Shown in pieces: positions 1-9,505 of a stretch of 64,000 bases of DNA. The DNA lies in contig JAHEBZ010000002.1 in NCBI GenBank assembly GCA_024641985.1, forward strand, positions 124,001 through 188,000, written 5' to 3'. Each line of letters begins with the position of its first letter. Within the stretch, counting starts at the first letter, position 1. Position numbers and translations under genes: made by a program. This stretch comes from Rhodoluna sp. Its GTDB lineage: Bacteria > Actinomycetota > Actinomycetes > Actinomycetales > Microbacteriaceae. Below the pieces are notes generated by a model. That model worked only from the letters and a program-made list of their open reading frames with translations. It had not been told where the DNA came from and did not search any database.

Positions 1-551
1 GGCCACGATTTTCAAATGGAAAAACCTGACGGATGCCAGGCATTTGCTGCAAGGCCTCGGTGCGCTGAGCCCAGGCTTCGATAACCGTGCGAATGCGCTT
101 GACGGGCAGCAGACCAAGTGAACCCAAATGTTCTGGGCTGAAGACAACAACTTCGCAACGGCCAATTGAGTCGCGCACAGAGCCAAGTGTGAGCTTTGGC
201 TCAACCGCATAGTTTGGGTCATCAATGGCTGCAAGATCTGGGCCAAACGAAGGGCTTTTGTTCTCGAAGACGGCAACATCAAAGTTGTCTGGCAGTTCAG
301 AAAGGTTTTCAGCGGTGCTGGGGCAGAGCGGGCAAAGATGCGCAGGTGGCAAAAATGCGCGGTTGTGGCGAGCGGCGGCAACCGAGATCCAGTCGCCGGT
401 TAGCGAGTCGAGGCGCATTTGCGCAACGGCTGGCCGTGGGTCTAGCTGACGAGCGTCTGGCTTGCGCTCTGAGGCAAGAGTTGAACCGTCATCGTCAAAA
501 TAAAAAAGGTCTCGGCCGTCGGCTAGTTTCGAGTTGATCTTGTTGATCATT
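1..551 (-). CDS. galT: Galactose-1-phosphate uridylyltransferase, N-terminal part (runs off the left edge of the window)
   Basis: Reverse-strand reading from CAT at 549-551 is open to base 1 and translates MINKINSKLADGRDLFYFDDDGS...DPRPAVAQMRLDSLTGDWISVAAARHNRAFLPPAHLCPLCPS...FENKSPSFG..., typical GalT motifs. Not in the ORF track because it is truncated. Confidence 0.9.
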
Positions 552-611
552 AGTGAGCCTTCAATCTGCCTTTTGCCAAAGGCTAAATGCAACTGAGAGT
601 AGGCTAAAACT

Positions 612-1574
612 ATGCATTCAGCCACAGGACAACAGTTTATCCTTTCTGCAACATTCGGCTCTGAGAGTCTCACTGCGAACATTTCATCGGTGGGCGCAGC
701 ACTTAGATCTTTCAAGCTGAACGGGCGAGAGCATCTTGAGCCCGGAAATGCGGACTCAATCAGCCCATACTGTGAAGGCATCGTTATGGCGCCTTGGGCA
801 AACCGGCTTGAAGACGGCGCCTGGATGCATAAGGGCAAGCGTCTAGAGGTGCCGATTAACATCCATGACCAAAACAATGCAAACCATGGTTTGCTAATTC
901 ACTACCCATACCAAGTCGTGCACCAAACCGCTTCGAAAGTCACCCTTGCGGCCACCATTTTTCCGCGCACCGGCTACCCGTTTTTGGTCGACACCACGGT
1001 GACATATGAGCTCGTTGAACACGGCATGAAGGTTACTCACACGGCACTGAACCACTCGGCTGAGCCGGCTCCCTATGTTGTTGGCGCCCACGCTTACTTC
1101 ATGTTTGAAGGTTTCTCTACCGGTGACTGCGTTTTGACAAGCGGTGCACAGACCGTGCTCGAGGTTAACGAGCGACAGCTGCCAACTGGCAAGGCGGCAA
1201 CCGCGGGCACATACTTCGATTTGTCGGCGGGTGTCACATTGAACCGGGGTCACATCGATCACGGTTTCACCGACATACCTCGGGATGCCCAAGGTTTGGC
1301 GCACACAACTTTAACCTCGCCCAAAGGTGAGGTCATCGATGTTTGGCAAGATGCAAACTTTGGCCACCTGGTGCTATTTACCCCTGATTTTTATATTCGC
1401 GACGAAGCCAGCCCTAAAATTCACGCGGTTGCCATTGAGCCTCAAACCGGCGGGGCTAACGCGTTCAACACCGGCGAAGACCTACTTCACTTAGAGGCGG
1501 GCCGACCTTGGGCTGGCAGCTGGGGTTTCAACATCGAAAATTCACCTTCCGTTAACCTCGTGTCCATAAACTAA
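612..1574 (+). CDS. galM: Aldose 1-epimerase
   Basis: Translation with galactose mutarotase motifs (NHGLLIHYPYQV, VGAHAYF, AIEPQTGGANAFN); next to galT. Confidence 0.85.
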   Translation: MHSATGQQFILSATFGSESLTANISSVGAALRSFKLNGREHLEPGNADSISPYCEGIVMAPWANRLEDGAWMHKGKRLEVPINIHDQNNANHGLLIHYPYQVVHQTASKVTLAATIFPRTGYPFLVDTTVTYELVEHGMKVTHTALNHSAEPAPYVVGAHAYFMFEGFSTGDCVLTSGAQTVLEVNERQLPTGKAATAGTYFDLSAGVTLNRGHIDHGFTDIPRDAQGLAHTTLTSPKGEVIDVWQDANFGHLVLFTPDFYIRDEASPKIHAVAIEPQTGGANAFNTGEDLLHLEAGRPWAGSWGFNIENSPSVNLVSIN

Positions 1575-1619
1575 CTCTCGTCGTTTAGATTCACATCGCA
1601 ATCAAACAGAAAGGATCCC

Positions 1620-2840
1620 ATGGATCCCATTTTGATCGTCGGCCTGGTTGTGGCCCTCGCTCTGTTCTTTGACTTCACCAACGGCTTTCACGACACCGCA
1701 AACTCGAGTGCCACCGCTATCGCCACCGGCGCCCTAAAGCCTCGAACTGCAGTGATCATCGCAGCATTGATGAACCTGGCTGGCGCGTTTCTCTCTACGG
1801 CCGTCGCTAAAACAATCTCGGTTTCGCTAATCAACGAAGGCGTTAACCTTGGCGCCGAAATGGTTTTTGCTGGTCTCACCGGTGCAATTCTCTGGAACCT
1901 AACCACCTGGCTGCTCGGCTTGCCTTCATCGTCGTCACACGCACTATTTGGTGGGCTAATCGGTGCGGCACTTGCTTATGCCGGCGTGGCCGCAATCAAC
2001 TTTCCAAAAGTTCTCGAAAAGGTAATCTTCCCGGCGCTGTTTGCTCCGCTAGTCGCCGGAATCGCCGCATTCTTGGCCACCCGATTGGCCTATCTAATCA
2101 CCGCTCGTTCGCAGGCTCAGCGCAAAAAAACTGGCATTGGCACTGGCCGAGCTAACTTCAAAATTGGCCAGGTATTTTCATCATCTCTGGTTGCTCTGTC
2201 GCACGGAACCAATGACGCCCAAAAAACTATGGGTGTAATCACTCTCGTCTTGGTTGCTTCTGGAATTCAGTCTGATGGCAACCATGTTGAGTGGTGGGTC
2301 ATTATCGCTGCCGCCTCTGCAATTGCCCTCGGCACTTACTCTGGTGGATGGCGAATCATTAAAACCATGGGATCTGGTCTTGCCGAAATCAAGCCACCTC
2401 AGGGTTTATCGGCCGAGGTTGCAACCGGTGTCACTATTCTTGCCTCAAGCAACCTAGGTTTTGCTCTTTCGACAACTCAGGTTGCATCAGGTTCGGTAAT
2501 GGGCGCAGGCCTAGGCCGCAAGGGTGGAGCAGTTCGTTGGTCTAAAGCTGGGCAGGTTTTAGCCGGCTGGTTCTTCACCTTGCCTGCCGCTGGTGCAGTA
2601 GGCGCTCTCTCTGCCTTCCTCACCATGTCGGGCCCTTATGGTTTGCTTATCGATGCCATTGTTACTGTGGGCGCTATCTTGGCAATCTTCCAGGTGTCGC
2701 GTCGAAACCGAATCGGCCACCACAACGTGCTTAGCGAAGTTGAAGGCGCCTCAGAAGTTGTTGCTTCTCCACGCCAGGTTCGCGCCGCCCAGGCCAAAGC
2801 TGCTCGTGCAGCCAAGGCCGCTAAGAAAGGTAAGAAGTAA
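1620..2840 (+). CDS. Inorganic phosphate transporter, PiT family
   Basis: FTNGFHDTANSSATAIATGAL and SHGTNDAQKTMGVI signature repeats; multi-TM. Confidence 0.93.
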   Translation: MDPILIVGLVVALALFFDFTNGFHDTANSSATAIATGALKPRTAVIIAALMNLAGAFLSTAVAKTISVSLINEGVNLGAEMVFAGLTGAILWNLTTWLLGLPSSSSHALFGGLIGAALAYAGVAAINFPKVLEKVIFPALFAPLVAGIAAFLATRLAYLITARSQAQRKKTGIGTGRANFKIGQVFSSSLVALSHGTNDAQKTMGVITLVLVASGIQSDGNHVEWWVIIAAASAIALGTYSGGWRIIKTMGSGLAEIKPPQGLSAEVATGVTILASSNLGFALSTTQVASGSVMGAGLGRKGGAVRWSKAGQVLAGWFFTLPAAGAVGALSAFLTMSGPYGLLIDAIVTVGAILAIFQVSRRNRIGHHNVLSEVEGASEVVASPRQVRAAQAKAARAAKAAKKGKK

Positions 2841-3100
2841 TGATTGAGTGGAACAGCCTCATATTGGTTGCGATCGTGTCGATCGTTGGCTCAACAGTTC
2901 TCGTGGCAAGTTTTTCGCTCGGAATGCGATTGCTCACAAACGCTAGGCACCTGGTGCCAGGTGCTAAAAAGGGCAAGACTAAGGCGATTCGCGCCGAGGT
3001 CTTGAACCGTTCGGGCGCTTACATCATGTTCACCATTTGCGCCTCGGCCCTGATCTACGGAATCTACTTGATCATTCCGTATTTCCACCTCGACAAGTAA
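2840..3100 (+). CDS. Small membrane protein, translationally coupled to PiT
   Basis: Overlapping start/stop with the PiT gene; two hydrophobic segments. Confidence 0.7.
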   Translation: MIEWNSLILVAIVSIVGSTVLVASFSLGMRLLTNARHLVPGAKKGKTKAIRAEVLNRSGAYIMFTICASALIYGIYLIIPYFHLDK

Positions 3101-3186
3101 ATGCTGTTCACTTGGTAAAAACAAAATTCATCAAGTAACAGGTCTCAAAAGCCGATCCATGAAGCGTTCAGTGGCAAAATCAGAGC

Positions 3187-3516
3187 ATGACTACTACAAA
3201 GCCAACAACTTCAACCCGTAAGCCTGCAGCTCGACCTGCCACCACTCGTGCTGCAGCTCGCCCGGCAACTACTCGTGCTGCAGCTACAAAGGCAGCAGTT
3301 GTTATTGCCCCGGCTGCGCCGGATTACACCAAAACATATAAATTGCTAACTGGCATCGACAATTCAGAATTTTGCGGCAAGGTTCGCCTGCACCTAGAAA
3401 ATGGCTATTCGTTGCACGGTTCACCAACCATGGCCTTCAACGGCAAAGACATCATTGTTGGCCAGGCGGTTACCAAGCCAGCACCAAAGAAAAAGGCCAA
3501 GTCAAAAAAGAAGTAA
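3187..3516 (+). CDS. DUF1737-like protein with Ala/Thr/Arg-rich N-terminal and Lys-rich C-terminal tails
   Basis: Core YKLLTGIDNSEFCGKVRLHLENGYSLHGSPTMAFNGKDIIVGQAV resembles DUF1737; low-complexity tails on both sides. Confidence 0.7.
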   Translation: MTTTKPTTSTRKPAARPATTRAAARPATTRAAATKAAVVIAPAAPDYTKTYKLLTGIDNSEFCGKVRLHLENGYSLHGSPTMAFNGKDIIVGQAVTKPAPKKKAKSKKK

Positions 3517-3529
3517 CAGTGATTTTGAG

Positions 3530-3559
3530 AAGGGCTCGGGCTTATGGCTCGGGCCCTTT
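3530..3559 (+). terminator. Putative intrinsic terminator/hairpin
   Basis: aagggctcgggc-ttatg-gctcgggccctt with GU wobbles, just after the 3187-3516 CDS. Confidence 0.5.
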
Positions 3560-3575
3560 GCCTTAAACTGGTGCA

Positions 3576-3935
3576 ATGAGTGAAACCCTGCCTGCCTGCC
3601 CACAATGTAACTGCGAATGGACCTACGAGATGGGTGCGCTGTTGGTTTGCCCTGAGTGTGCTCATGAGTGGGCGCCGGTAGAGGCTGGCGAAGAGCCACA
3701 TCTAGAAACCGCCAAAGTAGTAAAAGACGCTTCAGGCAATATCCTGGCCGACGGCGACACCGTCACAATTGCTAAAGATCTAAAAGTAAAGGGCAGCTCG
3801 ACCGCCATAAAAGTTGGCACCAAGGTTCGCAACATACGACTGGTCAACCCGGTCGACGGCCACGACATCGATGCAAAAGTTGATGGTTTTGGGCAAATGA
3901 TGCTCAAGTCAAGCGTGGTCAAAAAGGTAATCTAA
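3576..3935 (+). CDS. yjdM: Zinc ribbon domain-containing protein YjdM (PhnA-like)
   Basis: [28 protein letters not shown] and [27 protein letters not shown] match this conserved family. Confidence 0.9.
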   Translation: MSETLPACPQCNCEWTYEMGALLVCPECAHEWAPVEAGEEPHLETAKVVKDASGNILADGDTVTIAKDLKVKGSSTAIKVGTKVRNIRLVNPVDGHDIDAKVDGFGQMMLKSSVVKKVI

Positions 3936-4004
3936 GCTTCGAGCGATACCAGTTATGCGGCCTAGCCGCAGGCCACGAGGGCGCTAGGCTGAGAAACTTT
4001 GGCT

Positions 4005-5207
4005 ATGCAGAAACCTCAGTTATCCCTAACCATCCCCATTTTGCTGACCCTTTCACTGGTTGGCATCATGGGGCCATTGGGAACCGATTTGTATCTTCCG
4101 GCGTTTCCTCAATTGGCTCACGAACTATCGGTCTCGGCATCAACTGTGCAGCTTACGCTGACGGCATTCACTATTGGTATGGCGTTCGGGCAACTTGTTG
4201 TTGGTTCTCTTTCAGATCGCTATGGGCGCAAATTGCCAATGTTGGTTGGGGCAATTATGGTGGCGATAAGTTCGGTGGGTGCTGCGCTTGCCGCCGATGC
4301 GACCCAACTGATAGTTGCATGTGGGTTTATCGGTTTGAGCGCGTCTGCGGGCATGGCGGTTGGCCGAGCAGTTGTTTCTGACCTTTCAACGGGTCAGCAG
4401 GCCGCCCGGTCGTTTTCGCTGTTGGGTTTGATTGTCGGGTTTGGGCCAATAGTTGGGCCTATCGCGGGTGCAGCTACCATCGCTATTTTTGGCGGCTGGC
4501 GCGCGATCTTTTGGTGTTTCGCGGCCTTTGCAATTTTTGTGTTCTTAGTGCTCTTGTTCCTTCCCGAGTCACTACCGCGAGCTAACCGCCATTCGGGCGG
4601 TTTCACCGCAACCCTCAGCGCGGCCGGCAAGGTGCTGTCTAATCGCACCTTTATCTTTTTTGCGTCAACAATCTGGTTCGGCTTTGCGGCAATGTTCGCC
4701 TACATCAGCGCTTCGTCGTTCATCGTGCAGAGCGTTCTCAAAATGACCGCGCTCGAATACACGTATGTTTTTGGTGGCATCGGAATTGGGTTGATGGTAA
4801 CCGGATACATTGCCACTCGGCTGTTAAATCGAATCAAAGCAAGCACTTTGATTTTGGTTGGCGTGGGCCAGCTGGCTATCGGGTCGATACTTCTGCTGGC
4901 GCTTGCGGCCTCTCTAAATCTGAGTGCAATGGGTGTCATTTTGAGCCTTCTTTTAATCGGTTCGGCCATGGGCTTTGTTTTCGGCCCAGCCGCGTCGTTG
5001 GCTGTATCTCAGGTTAGAAGTTCTGCGGGAACTGCTATGGCGCTGCTCGGCAGTTTGCAATTCGTTTTTGCAGGGCTTGCTGCGCCCCTTGTGGGCATAG
5101 CCGGCAAAACCGCGGTTTGGCCATTTGCGAGTGTTAGTTTGGTTTGTGCGGTGCTAGCGCTCGTGGCCGCAGGCCTGGGGCGCATGCAAGAGCAGAAAAC
5201 TATTTAG
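4005..5207 (+). CDS. MFS transporter, Bcr/CflA drug-resistance type
   Basis: 12-TM pattern; GPLGTDLYLPAFPQLAHEL, GQLVVGSLSDRYGRKLPMLVG. Start taken at ATG 4005 rather than the TTG at 3999. Confidence 0.85.
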   Translation: MQKPQLSLTIPILLTLSLVGIMGPLGTDLYLPAFPQLAHELSVSASTVQLTLTAFTIGMAFGQLVVGSLSDRYGRKLPMLVGAIMVAISSVGAALAADATQLIVACGFIGLSASAGMAVGRAVVSDLSTGQQAARSFSLLGLIVGFGPIVGPIAGAATIAIFGGWRAIFWCFAAFAIFVFLVLLFLPESLPRANRHSGGFTATLSAAGKVLSNRTFIFFASTIWFGFAAMFAYISASSFIVQSVLKMTALEYTYVFGGIGIGLMVTGYIATRLLNRIKASTLILVGVGQLAIGSILLLALAASLNLSAMGVILSLLLIGSAMGFVFGPAASLAVSQVRSSAGTAMALLGSLQFVFAGLAAPLVGIAGKTAVWPFASVSLVCAVLALVAAGLGRMQEQKTI

Positions 5208-5213
5208 GCGGTC

Positions 5214-5501
5214 ATGACACTTTTATCAACAGCAACGGTTTCGATCGAACGCCCAGAGCGGTGGGCAAAGCAACTTGTTTCGCACCTGGGGCACAAAGCA
5301 CAGGTTCATGAAACCGCAGATGGAAGCGTGCTCACTTTAACAGTTGGAGTAGGCGTGGTTTCGGTGGCAGATGGCCAGATTGTGATGACCGCAGAGGCGC
5401 CCGACGAAGATGCCTTAGCAAAGGTTGAGAATGTTTTGGGCGGTCACCTCGAACGCTTTGCGCATGAGCACAACATCAAAGTTATTTGGACCAGGAGCTA
5501 G
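5214..5501 (+). CDS. DUF2218-like protein
   Basis: ERPERWAKQLVSHLGHKAQVHETADGSVLTL...LGGHLERFAHEHNIKVIWTRS. Confidence 0.75.
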   Translation: MTLLSTATVSIERPERWAKQLVSHLGHKAQVHETADGSVLTLTVGVGVVSVADGQIVMTAEAPDEDALAKVENVLGGHLERFAHEHNIKVIWTRS

Positions 5502-6715
5502 AGCTTATGGCGGCAAAAATTAAGCAGACTCGGCAAAACCGCCTCGCACGTTTCGCGGTTTCGGCCATGTTCACCTTCGCCGGTGCCACCATGACTATCT
5601 GGGCGGTTCACCTGCCCGTGGTTGAGCAGAATCTTCGAATCTCAAGCGGCGCCATCGCGCTTGTTATTTTGGCTTCTGGCATGGGCGCGCTCAGCGCAAT
5701 GCAAATTGTGGGTGCGCTGGTCGACAAAATTGGCAGCAAGCCAGTGGTAATTGGCGCCAATATTTTGGCGGGTTTGGCATTGGTGATTCCGGCTCTGGCA
5801 ACCGACTTGATTCAAATATGTCTGGCATTGTTCGTGCTCGGTTTTGCGTTGGGCTCGGCCGATATTTCAATGAACGCTCACGCAGTCGACATTGAAAAGG
5901 CTTATGGTCGCCCGATTTTCTCTGCGTTCCACGCCTTTTGGTCGATCGGCGGAGTTATCGGAGCTTCGGCTGGTGCTGCTGCTCTGGCGGCCGAAATTGA
6001 GATGCCTGTGACCCTTGCAGTGGTTGGATTGTTCTTCGCGGTTGCCTCGGCGTTATTCACGCCCCTTTTGCTTGACACCTCGAAGGTTAAGGTGGCCCAA
6101 GTTGATAAGCCGTCAAAGACCGAGGCTCTGAAGATCAAGGCTGCTGCCAATGCTGCAAACCGACCGTTTTTGAAGATGATGATTGCCCTTGGTTTTATGG
6201 GTGGGGCGGGTGCATTAATCGAAGGCGTGGGCATCGACTGGTCTGCGCTTCACGGTGTGAATGTGTTGGGCATGCCCAAGGCCGAAGCTGCGCTCTCGGT
6301 GGTTGTGTTTTCTTCGGCGATGGCGGCGTTTAGATTTGTGGCCGACAAGGTTGTCGAGAAATTTGGTCGAATCTTTGTTATTCGTTGGGGCGGGGCACTA
6401 GCGGCAACTGGCATCGCGTTGGCGTTAACTTTGCAGCCGCACAGCATGTCGCTAGTGGGCTGGGCTATCGCGGGCTTAGGTGTGTCTGCGGTTGTTCCAC
6501 AGATTTTTGCCTATTCGGCAACCGTCGGCGAAGAATCTCACTCTGGCAGAAACATGGCTAAGGTGTTTGGGCTAACCTATGCCGGAATGCTGGGCGGTCC
6601 GGCCATAATCGGTTGGCTGGCTTCGCTTTCAAACCTCGGATCGGCGCTGTGGGTTGGTGTGCTTTTGGGTGCAGCCATCGCCGTTGGCTCGCTGCTAATC
6701 AAAAAATCTAAATAA
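5486..6715 (+). CDS. MFS transporter
   Basis: 12-TM hydrophobic pattern; start overlaps the preceding gene (an in-frame ATG at 5507 is also possible). Confidence 0.8.
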   Translation: MDQELELMAAKIKQTRQNRLARFAVSAMFTFAGATMTIWAVHLPVVEQNLRISSGAIALVILASGMGALSAMQIVGALVDKIGSKPVVIGANILAGLALVIPALATDLIQICLALFVLGFALGSADISMNAHAVDIEKAYGRPIFSAFHAFWSIGGVIGASAGAAALAAEIEMPVTLAVVGLFFAVASALFTPLLLDTSKVKVAQVDKPSKTEALKIKAAANAANRPFLKMMIALGFMGGAGALIEGVGIDWSALHGVNVLGMPKAEAALSVVVFSSAMAAFRFVADKVVEKFGRIFVIRWGGALAATGIALALTLQPHSMSLVGWAIAGLGVSAVVPQIFAYSATVGEESHSGRNMAKVFGLTYAGMLGGPAIIGWLASLSNLGSALWVGVLLGAAIAVGSLLIKKSK

Positions 6716-6758
6716 GGCTAAGTTTCAACCAAGAGACAGGTAAGTTCTATTAAATTAG

Positions 6759-6785
6759 GTCTACTTCCGCTCAGCGGAAGTAGAC
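6759..6785. promoter_or_regulatory. Perfect 13-bp inverted repeat followed by T7, upstream of the IclR gene; putative IclR operator
   Basis: gtctacttccgct-c-agcggaagtagac; core CTTCCG-N5-CGGAAG recurs before pobA. Confidence 0.75.
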
Positions 6786-6792
6786 TTTTTTT

Positions 6793-7581
6793 ATGCTCGA
6801 TTCTGCAGATCGCTCGAAAGGCAGCAAGTCTGTAACTGGTCGCGCCTTTTTGGTGCTCGACGCCTTCGATGCGGATCACCGGCACCAAACCCTCGCTTCG
6901 ATAGCCCGCAGAACCGGGCTGCCGCTAACGACTTGCCACCGGCTAGTTCACGAACTGGTTGAACAGGGTGCACTTACTCGAACGCTCGATGGCGCCTACG
7001 AAATCGGCAGCAAAATTTGGCGACTAGGAATCCTTGCCTCGCTGCACTCAGGCTTGCGTGAGATTTCGTTGCCATACATGGAAGACATATATCAGTTGGC
7101 CAACGATGCCGTGCAGATTGGCGTTCTTGATGGTTTTCGATGCCTCATCGTCGAGCGAATTGCCGGTTCTCGCACCCTCGAAGTGATCAGCAAACCCGGT
7201 GCTCGTTTGCCGCTGCACGCCTCGGGTGTTGGCAAAGTTTTGCTAGCGCATGGCTCGCAAGACTTGCAGAACGCTGTCTTCGCTTCGCTTGATAGTTACA
7301 CCGGGCAAACAATCACCGATGTTGATGTTCTCGAAACCCAGTTGCGCGAGATTAAGCGCCAGGGCTTTGCGCACTCTAGAGAAGAACTAGCTGTCGGAGC
7401 CACCTCGCTTGCGGTGCCTGTCTTGGGCTATGGCAACAAGGTAATCGCGGCATTGGGCATTGTGACGCCGGTCGAAAATCGCGACATCGAACGCATGGTC
7501 TCGGTGCTAAAAGTTTCGGCTAATGCACTTTCAAAAAAGCTCATTCTGAACGGCATGGGCGACCTGAATCAACGAGTATAA
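6793..7581 (+). CDS. IclR family transcriptional regulator
   Basis: SVTGRAFLVLDAFDADHRHQTLASIARRTGLPLTTCHRLVHELVEQGAL winged HTH plus IclR effector domain. Confidence 0.92.
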   Translation: MLDSADRSKGSKSVTGRAFLVLDAFDADHRHQTLASIARRTGLPLTTCHRLVHELVEQGALTRTLDGAYEIGSKIWRLGILASLHSGLREISLPYMEDIYQLANDAVQIGVLDGFRCLIVERIAGSRTLEVISKPGARLPLHASGVGKVLLAHGSQDLQNAVFASLDSYTGQTITDVDVLETQLREIKRQGFAHSREELAVGATSLAVPVLGYGNKVIAALGIVTPVENRDIERMVSVLKVSANALSKKLILNGMGDLNQRV

Positions 7582-7597
7582 ATCGTTACCAAAATAC

Positions 7598-7614
7598 CTT
7601 CCGCTGAACGGAAG
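7598..7614. promoter_or_regulatory. Second CTTCCG-N5-CGGAAG palindrome upstream of pobA; putative IclR operator
   Basis: cttccgctgaacggaag, same half-sites and spacing as at 6759-6785. Confidence 0.7.
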
Positions 7615-7655
7615 TAATGCCACGAATTTTAGAAAATTGGTGTTTTCTGGGAGGT

Positions 7656-8816
7656 ATGAAAACACAGGTTGCCATCATTGGTGCTGGCCCATCGGGGCTA
7701 ATGCTAAATCGCTATTTAGCGCTGCATGGCATCGAGTCAATAGTTATAGAAAATCAGTCACGTGATTATGTTGAGTCTCGAATTCGCGCCGGCCTGCTCG
7801 AAGCGCAAACCGTAGACCTGCTTCAAGAAATTGGCGTTGGCGAGAGGCTTCACCAACAAGGCCTCGAGCACCACGGCATTTATCTGCAGCTGGGTGAACA
7901 AAAAACTCACCTAGATTTTGCAGATCTAATCGGCTATTCGGTTTGGGTCTATGGCCAAACCGAGGTTCAAAAAGACCTCGATGCTGCCTGCGACAAGGCT
8001 GGCCAACAAATATTTTATGAAGCAACCGAAGTTGCGCTTCACGCAATCGAATCAGAGAGCCCCTCGGTTAGCTTTGTAGACCAAGATGGCAACCCGCAAC
8101 GCATCGATTGCGCCGTGATAGCGGGCTGCGATGGCTTTTGGGGCCCTTCGCGCAAGGCAATTCCGGGGGTAGAAATTGGCAGTTTTGAGCGCGTTTACCC
8201 ATACAGCTGGCTAGGTGTGATGGCCAATGTTGCTCCATCGACAGACGAGTTGATTTATGCCCGCCACGAAGATGGCTTTGCTATGCACTCGATGCGTTCA
8301 GACAAAGTTAGCCGCTTATATCTGCAGGTTGATCCAACTGACGACATCGCAAACTGGTCGGATGACAGAATTTGGGAGTCGCTATCAAAGCGCATGGCAA
8401 CATCGGGTTGGCAGTTGAACACTGGTGAAATCACCGAAAAAAGCATCTTGGCAATGCGCTCTTTTGTCGCTGGCAAGCTGCAGCACGGCCGCCTGTTCTT
8501 GGTTGGCGATGCGGGGCACATTGTGCCACCCACAGGCGCCAAAGGTTTGAACTCGGCCGCCAACGACGTGCGCTTCTTGGGCCAGGGTCTGGTCGAATTC
8601 TTCAACAAAAGCGATGCAACGCTGCTAAACCGATTTGAAGAGCGTGCCAAAGAAACCGTTTGGCGAGTCACCCACTTTTCTTGGTGGATGACATCGATGT
8701 TGCACACCAGCAAAAATGAATTTGATAACCAGTTGCAAATTTCGCAGCTGAAGCACGTAATGAAGAACCGAGCTCTGCAAGTAAATCTTGCCGAGAACTA
8801 TGTTGGAATTCGATAG
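7656..8816 (+). CDS. pobA: 4-hydroxybenzoate 3-monooxygenase
   Basis: MKTQVAIIGAGPSGLMLNRYLALHGIESIVIE, RIRAGLLEAQTVDLL, GRLFLVGDAGHIVPPTGAKGLN flavoprotein hydroxylase motifs; RBS ggagg before ATG 7656. Confidence 0.93.
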   Translation: MKTQVAIIGAGPSGLMLNRYLALHGIESIVIENQSRDYVESRIRAGLLEAQTVDLLQEIGVGERLHQQGLEHHGIYLQLGEQKTHLDFADLIGYSVWVYGQTEVQKDLDAACDKAGQQIFYEATEVALHAIESESPSVSFVDQDGNPQRIDCAVIAGCDGFWGPSRKAIPGVEIGSFERVYPYSWLGVMANVAPSTDELIYARHEDGFAMHSMRSDKVSRLYLQVDPTDDIANWSDDRIWESLSKRMATSGWQLNTGEITEKSILAMRSFVAGKLQHGRLFLVGDAGHIVPPTGAKGLNSAANDVRFLGQGLVEFFNKSDATLLNRFEERAKETVWRVTHFSWWMTSMLHTSKNEFDNQLQISQLKHVMKNRALQVNLAENYVGIR

Positions 8817-8822
8817 GAAATC

Positions 8823-9503
8823 ATGGCAAGAGTAGTTCGCGGAACCCCACGCACCGACCTGGCAATTGTTGACGGCTTGGCCCAACTTGGCTCTGCCACG
8901 GTTCACGAAGCGCAAGGCCGCATTGGCCTGCTGCATCATCGGCTTCGCCCAATCTTTGCCGACAAAATCGCCGGCAACGCCCTCACCTGCGAGGTAGCCC
9001 CTGGCGACAACTGGTCGATTCACGTTGCTGTTGAGCAGGCCCAACCCGGCGATATTTTGGTGGTCACGCCAACCAGCGCCTGTGACGACGGTTATCTGGG
9101 CGACCTGCTAGCCGAAAGCCTGATGGCGCATGGCGTGCGCGGTCTCATCATCGATGCAGGTGTGCGCGATGTGTCTACTCTGACCGAAATGGGTTTTCCG
9201 GTTTGGTCAAAAGTGATTTCATCTCAGGGCACCGTTAAAGAAACCCCTGGCAACGTGCAAGTGCCCATCATGATTGCCAACCAACATGTGCGCCCAGGCG
9301 ATGTGATTGTTGCCGATGTTGACGGCGTTTGCGTAGTTCGCCGCGAAGATGCAGCCAAGGTGCTCGAGGCGGCACAGGCGCGTGAGGCGATGGAGACCGA
9401 GAAGCGAGCGCGACTTGCATCGGGTGAGCTGGGGCTCGACATTTACAAAATGCGCGAAAAACTAGCTGCTAAGGGCCTCGTCTACGAGGATTACCAGGGT
9501 TAG
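8823..9503 (+). CDS. ligK: 4-carboxy-4-hydroxy-2-oxoadipate aldolase/oxaloacetate decarboxylase
   Basis: RraA-like/HMG aldolase fold ([36 protein letters not shown]); position in the lig operon. Confidence 0.9.
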   Translation: MARVVRGTPRTDLAIVDGLAQLGSATVHEAQGRIGLLHHRLRPIFADKIAGNALTCEVAPGDNWSIHVAVEQAQPGDILVVTPTSACDDGYLGDLLAESLMAHGVRGLIIDAGVRDVSTLTEMGFPVWSKVISSQGTVKETPGNVQVPIMIANQHVRPGDVIVADVDGVCVVRREDAAKVLEAAQAREAMETEKRARLASGELGLDIYKMREKLAAKGLVYEDYQG

Positions 9504-9505
9504 AA

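Noticed and set aside
196-537. 113-aa + strand ORF at the left edge
   Set aside because: Antisense shadow of galT, which is clear on the minus strand.
894-1304. ORF of 136 aa antisense to galM
   Set aside because: Opposite-strand shadow of a well-supported gene; translation has no recognisable domain. Same reasoning for other track ORFs nested in confident CDSs.
3187-3320. Trinucleotide-like DNA repeats as a mobile or microsatellite element
   Set aside because: Explained by the coding repeat RPATTRAAA in the Ala/Thr-rich tail.
5486-6715. MFS gene as a proven 4-hydroxybenzoate transporter
   Set aside because: Only adjacency supports it; sequence does not show the aromatic-acid:H+ symporter signature clearly.
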